The notes below the pieces were generated by a model that did no database searches, was not told the DNA's origin, and worked only from the letters and a program-made list of their open reading frames with translations. Both the position numbers and the translations under genes were made by a program. Of a stretch of 5,897 bases of DNA, positions 1 through 4,839 are shown one piece after another; position 1 is the first letter of the stretch; every line of letters begins with the position of its first letter. The DNA is from Candidatus Peregrinibacteria bacterium. GTDB taxonomy: Bacteria > Patescibacteriota > Gracilibacteria > Peribacterales > Peribacteraceae. Location of the stretch: the NCBI GenBank assembly GCA_030638845.1, contig DAOWDW010000054.1:1-5897 (forward strand), given 5' to 3'.

Positions 1-435
1 AAGAAGCAGGAAGAAGAAAAAGCATTGGATGAAATAAGAAAAGCAACAGTTGTAGATTTAGCTCCAGAACTTATAGATGATGAACTAAAGGCATTGATGG
101 ATGATTTACAGAAACAACTTCAAAAAGAAAATATGTCCTTTGAAGATTGGATGAAACGTGTAGGAAAAACACAGGAAGAAGCACTTAAAGATTTGCAAGA
201 ACAAGCCAAAAACAGACTTACTATGCGCCTTGGTCTTGCTCAACTTGTAGAAGACAGGAAAATAGAAGTAAGTGACGAAGAGATGAAGAATCATATAGAT
301 TTAATGATGAATCATATTCCAGAAGAACAAAAAAAGGATGCCGCTAAAATGTATGGAAAAGGACAACAGGGCTATGAACAGTTTAAATGGCAAAAGAAAG
401 TAGAGAAACTTCTAAGTGAAATTATTCAGAACTAA
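1..435 (+). CDS. tig: Trigger factor, C-terminal part (5' end outside window)
   Basis: The frame is open from the first base, so this is the last 144 residues of a longer gene. Trigger factor is the ribosome-bound chaperone that shields nascent chains at the exit tunnel. The visible part matches its helical C-terminal substrate-cradle domain. It has the 'APELIDDEL' entry (family: vP..lid.El), then 'FEDWMKRVGKTQEEALKDL', then 'QAKNRLTMRLGLAQLVEDRKI' followed by 'VSDEEM', and a lysine-rich end 'WQKKVEKLL'. The N-terminal ribosome-binding domain and the PPIase domain, if present, lie upstream. A TTG at 25 is only an internal Leu codon, not a start. The stop TAA at 433-435 is 12 nt from the stop of the convergent rel gene, and I see no hairpin terminator in that gap. 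Identification is by family pattern and is fairly secure. Confidence 0.88.
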   Translation, partial: KKQEEEKALDEIRKATVVDLAPELIDDELKALMDDLQKQLQKENMSFEDWMKRVGKTQEEALKDLQEQAKNRLTMRLGLAQLVEDRKIEVSDEEMKNHIDLMMNHIPEEQKKDAAKMYGKGQQGYEQFKWQKKVEKLLSEIIQN

Positions 436-447
436 ACAATACACTTC

Positions 448-2337
448 CTACTCCCACCAAATTCTTACTCGACGTTCCGGATTCGAATTACGTAACATCC
501 CGCAAGATTTTTTATGAACAACTATCTCTCCACTTCTATTTACTACACCCATTAATACTTCTTTAATCCCTTTATCTGGAGCACAACATTTTGCAAAACG
601 TGTTGGCATAACAATATCCCCTTCTATAACAAGAGAAGACTTTATTGTTTTAGGTTTTTCTTCACTATCTCCAACTTTTTCATCTTTTTTGCGCTCAAAA
701 TTTGGTACTCCTTTTAGGCGAGCAAGAAGAGATGCAGGTTTTTCTGCTCCTTGCCCTATTTTCATAAGAATATCTTCACGCTCTTGTATAGTTAACTTTT
801 TACCATCGCAATCTCTAAGTAAAGAAAGACTTGTATCTAGTGGTGGCAAATGATGTTTTCGTAACTCAATATTTACTGCTTCCCTACCCTTAGAAATATA
901 TTCAGGACGTTTTTGAGCATATAGGAATTGCTTTAGTTTAGACCTAGAAGAGGACATTTTAAGCAACTGAAACCACTGAGAAGATGGACGTGGTGTTTTA
1001 TGCTTAAGTATTTCTACCATGTCTCCATTCTCTAGTTGATAATCTAGCGCAATAATAGAGCCATTCACTCTTGCGCCACGGAAAGAAAGACCTAAATCTG
1101 TATGTACTTGGAAAGCAAAATCTAAAGGAGTTGCACCTTCTGGAAGTTCTATTACATTTCCCATTGGAGTTAAAACAAAAATATAATCCGAAAGTTCTCC
1201 TGTTTCTGTTAATCCAGATTGATTAGACAAAGAATCAAACACTTTTGCAGCTGTTGCAGCTTTGGCAATAGCACCCGAATCTTTATATATCCAGTGAGCA
1301 GCCACACCATACTGTGCTTCTCTATGCATTTGTGCAGTCCTTACCTGAACTTCCACACATATTGGTTCTTCAGAAGAAGAACCAGGCAGTTGGACAACAG
1401 TAGTATGAATACTCCTATATCCATTTGGTTTTGGAAATGCAATATAGTCTTTAAATCTATGAGTAACAGGCAATCCAATTTTATGAAACAAACCAAGAAC
1501 CTGATAACAATCAGTTTCTTTTTCAACTATTACACGCAAGGCATAGTAATCATACAAATCTAAAATATGAGTAAACCCTTTCTCACGCATTTTTCTAAAT
1601 GAACTATATGGATACTTAGTTCTAGCCTCTAGTTTTACAGAAATTCCTTCGTTAAGGAAAAAAGCGCGTACTTCATTAACAATTTTTCCCATAAATTTAC
1701 CATGCTTCTTTTCTACATTTAAAATCTGTTCCGATATACGCTCTGCATCTTCTGGATAACAAATAGAAAAAGCCTCCGCCTCCAGACCATGCTTTAGCTT
1801 ATAAATACCAAGCCTTGCAGCTACAGGTGCAAACAACTCTAGCACATCTTTTGCTAAACGTTTCTCTTTATCTTTTGGTAAAGAAGAATCTGGAGAAAGT
1901 AAATAAAGCTTATCGCACAAAAGAAGAACAATAGTTCTAATATCTTTTGAAACGGTTACAAGCATAAGCTTAAGATCCTCTATAGATATTCTTTTCTCAT
2001 GCAACGTAACATGTGAAAGCAAATGCACTCCACTTACAATTTCTCTAATCTTAGGACCAAATTCTTCTTCTAATTCAGATACAGTCCAATACTTACATTC
2101 AAGAGAATGATGAAGAAGGCACGCAATAATACTTTCTTCATCTGGCTGGAAAGGAAGAAGATTCTGAAGAGTGCCCATAACATGCTCCATATAAGGAACT
2201 CCAGTCCAATGTGTTTTTCCTTTATAGGCCTTTTCGGCTACACTCCAAGCTTTTTGCAAATTATCTACATTAATATCTACAGATAATGATTTAATCTGCA
2301 GACTTAGCTGATCGTAAGTGACAGGAAAGGCAGGCAT
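448..2337 (-). CDS. rel: RelA/SpoT-family (p)ppGpp synthetase with degenerate HD hydrolase domain, no ACT domain
   Basis: This 629-residue long RSH enzyme makes the alarmone (p)ppGpp from ATP and GDP/GTP, normally when bound to ribosomes carrying uncharged tRNA. Domain order: HD region about 25-190, synthetase about 235-352, TGS about 385-446, a helical linker, and a zinc-finger domain about 575-615. The zinc-finger residues Cys584, Cys585, His608 and Cys612 are visible. The synthetase looks intact: R239/K241, KM at 249-250, D263, the 'RFKDYIAFPKPNGYRSIHT' motif at 294-312, E329 in 'VEVQVRT', and 'GVAAHW' at 344-349. RFKD is the RXKD charge type of bifunctional Rel enzymes. The hydrolase centre is damaged: the family HD is His76-His77, the ED pair is E80-C81, and the DRLHN motif reads DKLYL at 142-146. 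His52 and D142 remain. The C-terminal ACT/RRM domain of most long RSHs is missing. The gene starts at ATG 2335-2337 without a recognisable Shine-Dalgarno. Synthetase function is confident; loss of hydrolase activity is inferred. Confidence 0.93.
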   Translation of the reverse strand: MPAFPVTYDQLSLQIKSLSVDINVDNLQKAWSVAEKAYKGKTHWTGVPYMEHVMGTLQNLLPFQPDEESIIACLLHHSLECKYWTVSELEEEFGPKIREIVSGVHLLSHVTLHEKRISIEDLKLMLVTVSKDIRTIVLLLCDKLYLLSPDSSLPKDKEKRLAKDVLELFAPVAARLGIYKLKHGLEAEAFSICYPEDAERISEQILNVEKKHGKFMGKIVNEVRAFFLNEGISVKLEARTKYPYSSFRKMREKGFTHILDLYDYYALRVIVEKETDCYQVLGLFHKIGLPVTHRFKDYIAFPKPNGYRSIHTTVVQLPGSSSEEPICVEVQVRTAQMHREAQYGVAAHWIYKDSGAIAKAATAAKVFDSLSNQSGLTETGELSDYIFVLTPMGNVIELPEGATPLDFAFQVHTDLGLSFRGARVNGSIIALDYQLENGDMVEILKHKTPRPSSQWFQLLKMSSSRSKLKQFLYAQKRPEYISKGREAVNIELRKHHLPPLDTSLSLLRDCDGKKLTIQEREDILMKIGQGAEKPASLLARLKGVPNFERKKDEKVGDSEEKPKTIKSSLVIEGDIVMPTRFAKCCAPDKGIKEVLMGVVNRSGEIVVHKKSCGMLRNSNPERRVRIWWE

Positions 2338-2361
2338 AACTAATTAATTTTAAGAAATGCA

Positions 2362-2370
2362 ATTGTAACA
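2362..2370 (-). promoter_or_regulatory. Putative extended -10 promoter of rel
   Basis: On the minus strand the sequence reads TGT-TACAAT. TACAAT (2362-2367) matches 5 of 6 positions of the sigma70 -10 consensus and is preceded by the TGn extension. I find no good -35 element 16-18 bp further upstream. Transcription would start near 2355, giving a 5' leader of only about 18 nt before the rel ATG. The call rests on consensus similarity alone. Confidence 0.4.
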
Positions 2371-2385
2371 CAAATATTTAGAATA

Positions 2386-2436
2386 AATCCGAAATCCGAA
2401 TACCAAAATCCGAATATATTCAATTTTTTCGGATTT
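2386..2436. repeat. ATCCGAA heptamer array with inverted copy
   Basis: The heptamer ATCCGAA lies at 2387-2393 and 2394-2400. A degenerate unit TACCAAA (2401-2407) follows, then another exact ATCCGAA at 2408-2414, all in strict 7-bp phase. An inverted copy TTCGGATTT at 2428-2436 pairs perfectly over 9 bp with AAATCCGAA at 2406-2414, leaving a 13-nt loop. No T-run follows the stem on either strand, so it does not look like an intrinsic terminator. It sits between the divergent rel and rplJ promoters, just upstream of the rel -10. It could bind a regulator or be an inert short-repeat expansion; the sequence does not decide. Confidence 0.75.
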
Positions 2437-2485
2437 AGAGCTTCGTGCTTCAAATTTAACAAAATAATAATAACTGTAAAAATAA

Positions 2486-2513
2486 TTGACAATAAAAATA
2501 ACGTACTTAAACT
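2486..2513 (+). promoter_or_regulatory. Sigma70-type promoter of the rplJL operon
   Basis: A perfect -35 TTGACA at 2486-2491 is followed after 16 bp by TAAACT at 2508-2513, which matches 4 of 6 positions of the -10 consensus. Transcription would begin around 2519-2521, exactly where the L10 leader structure starts. This placement supports the call. Nothing was measured. Confidence 0.6.
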
Positions 2514-2519
2514 TACCCG

Positions 2520-2664
2520 TAACGTCCGAAGACCGAGGGCACTAGGTCGATGACCGAAATTAAGCCCCTCCGAGGCATACAGCATCGCTCGCACGGCATC
2601 CGCTTGGTTAGTCGTGTCGTGTGTCTCGCTGGTCTCCCGGACGCTAAAAACGGGAGACCTTTTT
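2520..2664 (+). ncRNA. L10 leader (ribosomal protein L10 autoregulatory mRNA leader)
   Basis: This is the untranslated leader of rplJL. It carries the conserved L10-leader core: CCGAAGACCGAGGG at 2526-2539 on the 5' side and TTAAGCCCCTCCGAGGC at 2560-2576 on the 3' side. GAGGG (2535-2539) pairs with CCCTC (2566-2570). Between them a small apical hairpin forms from GGTC (2545-2548) and GACC (2552-2555). In other bacteria this kink-turn structure is bound by L10, or by the L10-L12 complex, to repress its own operon. Downstream the leader runs into an intrinsic terminator (2631-2664), so control is probably by transcription attenuation, as in Bacillus subtilis. AGACC (2530-2534) could pair with GGTCT (2631-2635) as part of an antiterminator, but I could not establish the alternative fold. 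The segment is visibly more GC-rich than its surroundings, as expected for structured RNA. The 5' boundary is inferred from the promoter. Confidence 0.85.
2631..2664 (+). terminator. Intrinsic terminator / attenuator before rplJ
   Basis: A perfect 9-bp stem, GGTCTCCCG (2631-2639) with CGGGAGACC (2651-2659), has an 11-nt loop and is followed directly by five T residues (2660-2664). It lies between the L10 leader core and the rplJ start codon 29 nt downstream. An unconditional terminator here would silence essential genes, so its natural reading is a conditional attenuator controlled by L10 binding to the leader. No gene upstream on this strand needs terminating, since rel runs the other way. 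Confidence 0.85.
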
Positions 2665-2693
2665 GTATTCATTTATTATCACCTAAACGACAA

Positions 2694-3500
2694 ATGGCAC
2701 TTACAAGAACCCAAAAAGATGATCAGGTAAAAACTCTGGCTAAAAAAATGTCAGATGCATCCTCCATTATCTACGCACATTACATTGGCTTAAACGTTGC
2801 TGAAATAAGCGACATGAGAAGTTCTATAAGAGAAAAAGGGGCAGAAATGAAAGTTGCTAAGAAAACTCTTATGAAAATTGCAGCAGAGCAAGCTGGTGTT
2901 CCGTTAGTAGATGAAAAAACATTAAACGGACCTATATCTATTATTTTTAGTTATGATGACCCATTGAGTGGTGCTCAAGCAGCATTTACATTTGGCAAAA
3001 CACACGATCAAGTTGAATTAATAGGAGGTGTGTACGACGGAAAATTACTTACAAAAACCGAGGCAGTAGAACTAGCTAAAATGCCTAACAGAGAACAGCT
3101 GCTTGGAATATTTGCTGGAATGATTCGCTCTCCACTTGTTTCCTTCGCAAGTGCTTGTAACTCTCCACTTAGTGGATTTGCAAGAGCATTGGATGCTATG
3201 GCAGAAAAAGGAGTCTTTACTTCGAATGAAAACAATAAAAGCAATGGAAACAATGAAGCAATAGAAGAAGAAGCTGAGGAGCCTAAGGAAGCTGAGGAGC
3301 CTAAGGAAGCTGAACCTACAACCAAACCAGAATCTGATGCTCCACCAGAAGAATCTGCACCAAAAGTAGAAACTAAAGAAGCTGAGGAAGCTCCAACCCC
3401 ATTAGAGCGTCCCTCCCCGCAAGGTTCTGCAGGACAGGCCGAGGGCGCAGAAGAAGAAACTAAAGAAGCTGGAGAAACTCCAAAAGAATCAGATACTTAA
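2694..3500 (+). CDS. rplJ: Ribosomal protein L10 (uL10) with long acidic C-terminal tail
   Basis: L10 anchors the L7/L12 dimers to the 50S subunit and forms the base of the stalk that recruits translation factors; it also binds its own mRNA leader. The start is ATG 2694, giving 268 residues and the typical beginning 'MALTRTQKDDQV'. The same frame is open back to 2550, but that extension would cover the L10 leader and terminator, so it is rejected. The rRNA-binding globular domain is about 1-130, and the helix that carries L12 N-terminal domains is about 131-172 ('PNREQLLGIFAGMIRSPLV' and 'GFARALDAMAEKG'). Family members are usually about 165-180 residues. Here a tail of roughly 90 residues follows, rich in Glu, Pro, Ala and Lys, certainly disordered-looking, with internal repeats (EAEEPK twice; ETKEAEEAP and ETKEAGETP). 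It also includes a GC-rich block encoding residues 238-252. No Shine-Dalgarno is visible before the ATG. rplL follows after 38 nt in the same operon. Confidence 0.95.
   Translation: MALTRTQKDDQVKTLAKKMSDASSIIYAHYIGLNVAEISDMRSSIREKGAEMKVAKKTLMKIAAEQAGVPLVDEKTLNGPISIIFSYDDPLSGAQAAFTFGKTHDQVELIGGVYDGKLLTKTEAVELAKMPNREQLLGIFAGMIRSPLVSFASACNSPLSGFARALDAMAEKGVFTSNENNKSNGNNEAIEEEAEEPKEAEEPKEAEPTTKPESDAPPEESAPKVETKEAEEAPTPLERPSPQGSAGQAEGAEEETKEAGETPKESDT
3273..3313 (+). repeat. 18-bp perfect tandem repeat inside rplJ tail
   Basis: The 18-mer GCTGAGGAGCCTAAGGAA occurs at 3273-3290 and again without change at 3291-3308. A partial third copy, GCTGA, runs to 3313. It encodes EAEEPK twice and keeps the frame. 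Identity at third codon positions points to recent duplication by slippage rather than protein-level selection for the repeat. Confidence 0.9.
3369..3481 (+). repeat. 26-bp imperfect direct repeats flanking the GC-rich block in rplJ
   Basis: The segments at 3369-3394 and 3456-3481 match at 23 of 26 bases; the first 16 are identical. They encode ETKEAEEAP and ETKEAGETP, in the same frame and 87 bp apart. The GC-rich palindromic block at 3405-3449 lies between them. They may be remnants of slippage growth of the tail, with the GC-rich block inserted later; this order is inferred. Confidence 0.75.
3405..3449 (+). repeat. GC-rich palindromic block inserted in frame in rplJ
   Basis: About 73% of bases from 3405 to 3448 are G or C (32 of 44), inside a gene whose other codons are AT-rich and purine-rich. 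GCG-T-CCCTC (3407-3415) pairs with GAGGGCGC (3441-3448), giving 8 bp with one bulged T. An inner hairpin CC-C-GCA / TGC-A-GG (3416-3433) can form within it. The block translates as 15 residues, ERPSPQGSAGQAEGA (L10 residues 238-252), using codons such as CCC, TCC, CCG, GCC and GGC that are unusual beside the GAA/AAA/GCT codons around it. It is reminiscent of palindromic elements that insert in frame into genes, such as those of Rickettsia, but I do not recognise a named family. Confidence 0.6.
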
Positions 3501-3538
3501 TTTTTCATTTTACATTTTCTATTTTCCCCCTATAAATC

Positions 3539-3955
3539 ATGGCAGATGACGCAACAGCCACAGAAGAAGTAAAGCTTTCTAAAGAAGAGAAAGCAGTTAT
3601 AGACGCACTTGAAAAACTAAATGTAGTTCAGGTTAATAACGTCGTAAAATTCATGGAACAGGAATACGGTATTTCCGCAGCAGCTCCAGTTGCAGTAGCA
3701 GTCGCCGGAGGCGGAGGTGATGCAGGGGAAGCAGAAGCAGAAAAAGATTCTTTTGACGTAGAACTTGCAGAAGCAGGTGGTCAAAAGATTGCTGTTATTA
3801 AAGTAGTCCGTGAAATTACAGGTCTTGGTCTTGCAGACGCTAAAGGCGCTGTAGACAGTGCACCAAAAGTAATTAAAGAAGGTGCTAACAAAGAAGAGGC
3901 AGAAAAAATTAAAAAGCAACTAGAAGAAGCAGGAGCAACAGTAAATCTTAAATAA
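3539..3955 (+). CDS. rplL: Ribosomal protein L7/L12 (bL12)
   Basis: bL12 is the flexible multi-copy stalk protein that binds L10 through its N-terminus and recruits and stimulates the translational GTPases through its C-terminus. The 138-residue product is slightly longer than the usual 120-130 because of a short acidic N-terminal lead. The N-terminal dimerisation helices span about 11-45, an Ala/Gly/Glu-rich hinge about 47-69, and the C-terminal domain about 70-138. The C-terminal domain has the conserved '[20 protein letters not shown]' helix-turn that contacts elongation factors, and the ending '[12 protein letters not shown]'. The ATG at 3539 follows a pyrimidine-rich spacer that ends in CCCCC-TATAAATC and has no Shine-Dalgarno. 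It is co-transcribed with rplJ. rpoB, the usual next gene, is absent. Confidence 0.97.
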   Translation: MADDATATEEVKLSKEEKAVIDALEKLNVVQVNNVVKFMEQEYGISAAAPVAVAVAGGGGDAGEAEAEKDSFDVELAEAGGQKIAVIKVVREITGLGLADAKGAVDSAPKVIKEGANKEEAEKIKKQLEEAGATVNLK

Positions 3956-3958
3956 TGA

Positions 3959-4017
3959 AAACGGGACAAGGGATATGGGATAAGGATAATTACAATCCAT
4001 ATCCCGTTTCCCATATG
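3959..4017 (+). repeat. Inverted GGGATAW heptamer array downstream of rplL, possible operon terminator
   Basis: Units GGGACAA (3963), GGGATAT (3970), GGGATAA (3977) and a shortened GGATAAT (3984) run in 7-bp phase. The same heptamer returns in reverse orientation at 3997-4017 as CCATATC, CCGTTTC and CCATATG. The result is a perfect 9-bp stem, GGGATATGG (3970-3978) with CCATATCCC (3997-4005). An alternative 8-bp stem is AAACGGGA (3959-3966) with TCCCGTTT (4002-4009). It begins 3 nt after the rplL stop and could stop transcription or protect the mRNA 3' end. However, the T-run is only three bases, so it is not a standard intrinsic terminator. A small CCGA-CAAG-TCGG hairpin follows at 4019-4030. 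The remainder, to 4112, is AT-rich without a clear signal. Confidence 0.65.
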
Positions 4018-4112
4018 GCCGACAAGTCGGGCTACGGTACACAAGAGAAAGAAGTAAACTATATTAATAAAATCCATCATTTATTTTAAAAATTGTACTA
4101 TTATTGAACAGT

Positions 4113-4742
4113 ATGCAGAAAAGATATTTAGGAATAGACATAGTGCGAACCATAGCAATTGTAATGATGATTGTTTTTCATTTTATATATGACTTAAACG
4201 AATTTACTAACATTACTATTAATATAAAAAGTGAAGGCATGGAAATATTTAAAATAATTACAGCATCACTCTTTCTTTTTGTTGCAGGAATAAGTACCAA
4301 CTTTTCTAAAAATCAGTTTAAAAGAGCTTTAATTGTAATTGGAGCAGGAATAATAATAACCCTAACAACTTATATATATAATCCAAATACATTCATCCGC
4401 TTTGGAATACTGCACTGTATTGGCGTAGGAATGTTAATTTTAATACCTCTTAATAAACTAAAAGAACTAAATATATTACTTGGATTATTTATTTTGATGA
4501 TCCCTATTCAATTTCCCCCTCCGCATACAACACTAGACTACTATCCACTACTGCCTTGGCTTGCGGTAATGCTTATAGGATTTGGAATAGGACATTATTT
4601 ATTTGTTAGAAAAAACATATTTCAAAAAAAATCATATTCAAAATCATTATCAAACCTAACATTCTTAGGAAGACATACGCTACTTATTTATATGATTCAT
4701 CAACCGATAATAATTGGTGTGTTGATGATTGGTAATTGGTAA
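4113..4742 (+). CDS. Polytopic membrane acyltransferase-like protein (HGSNAT_cat / DUF1624 family)
   Basis: A 209-residue integral membrane protein resembling the heparan-alpha-glucosaminide N-acetyltransferase catalytic family (DUF1624), related in fold to acyltransferase-3 proteins. Bacterial members are uncharacterised; transfer of an acyl group to an envelope sugar is the family-level guess. Six or seven hydrophobic segments lie near 7-26, 45-61, 72-88, 97-113, 118-133, 147-164 and 183-206. Family motifs are 'RYLGIDIVRTIAIVMMIVFH' at the start (His23 in the position of the candidate active-site His), 'FGILHCIG' (97-104), 'DYYPLLPW' (142-149) and 'LGRHTLLIYMIHQP' (185-198). I chose ATG 4113 over TTG 4104, which adds only three residues. 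No Shine-Dalgarno precedes either; TATTAT at 4099-4104 is -10-like but too close to the start to be sure. The gene is strikingly AT-rich with many ATA codons. Its last four codons and stop fall within a heptamer array. Confidence 0.8.
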   Translation: MQKRYLGIDIVRTIAIVMMIVFHFIYDLNEFTNITINIKSEGMEIFKIITASLFLFVAGISTNFSKNQFKRALIVIGAGIIITLTTYIYNPNTFIRFGILHCIGVGMLILIPLNKLKELNILLGLFILMIPIQFPPPHTTLDYYPLLPWLAVMLIGFGIGHYLFVRKNIFQKKSYSKSLSNLTFLGRHTLLIYMIHQPIIIGVLMIGNW

Positions 4743-4776
4743 TTGGTTATTGGTTATTGGTGATTGGTTATTAGTA
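4728..4776 (+). repeat. ATTGGTW heptamer tandem array
   Basis: Seven consecutive 7-bp units run in perfect phase: ATTGGTA twice, ATTGGTT twice, ATTGGTG, ATTGGTT and ATTAGTA. A lone ATTGGTG also occurs at 4713-4719. The first two units are coding and supply the last residues (IGNW) and the TAA stop of the upstream membrane protein gene. The rest is intergenic. The array has no dyad symmetry and no terminator character. Confidence 0.9.
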
Positions 4777-4806
4777 ATCTAGATTAAGATTTTCGTTAAA
4801 CAGTGC

Positions 4807-4838
4807 CCAGTATTCCAGTATTCCAGTATTCCAATATA
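4807..4838 (+). repeat. CCAGTATT octamer tandem array
   Basis: Three exact copies of CCAGTATT (4807-4814, 4815-4822, 4823-4830) are followed by a degenerate CCAATATA (4831-4838). The array ends one base before the stop codon of the convergent dehydrogenase gene. Together with the ATTGGTW array it fills most of the gap between the two convergent genes; only about 30 bp of unremarkable AT-rich sequence separate them. Confidence 0.9.
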
Positions 4839-4839
4839 C

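Noticed and set aside
435..448. Shared bidirectional terminator between tig and rel
   Set aside because: The 12-nt gap has no dyad symmetry, and I saw no stem with T-run in the adjoining gene ends.
1219..1563. 114-residue plus-strand open frame inside rel
   Set aside because: It lies fully antisense to the conserved synthetase domain of rel; composition is that of a shadow frame.
2101..2112. Sequencing error as the cause of the His-His replacement of the HD motif in Rel
   Set aside because: One base change could explain it, but the nearby ED and DRLHN motifs are also altered, so the degeneration is consistent across the domain.
2340..2672. 110-residue open frame on the minus strand between rel and rplJ
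   Set aside because: It is antisense to the structured L10 leader and promoter, starts inside the terminator region, and shows no recognisable domain.
2550..2693. Upstream extension of the rplJ reading frame by 48 codons
   Set aside because: It covers the L10 leader core and the attenuator hairpin, has no family similarity, and L10 proteins begin at the MALTRTQ segment encoded from 2694.
3216..3500. Frameshift or gene fusion as the origin of the L10 tail
   Set aside because: The tail continues in frame with coherent Glu/Lys/Ala codons and internal duplications; no second domain is recognisable, and rplL follows normally.
3781..4080. 99-residue minus-strand open frame across the end of rplL
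   Set aside because: Half is antisense to the rplL C-terminal domain and the rest runs through the heptamer array; no start signal or family match.
4104..4112. TTG start for the membrane protein gene
   Set aside because: The ATG three codons later gives the usual family N-terminus directly before RYLGID, and nothing favours the TTG.
4728..4838. CRISPR array
   Set aside because: Units are only 7-8 bp and adjacent without spacers; no cas genes are present.
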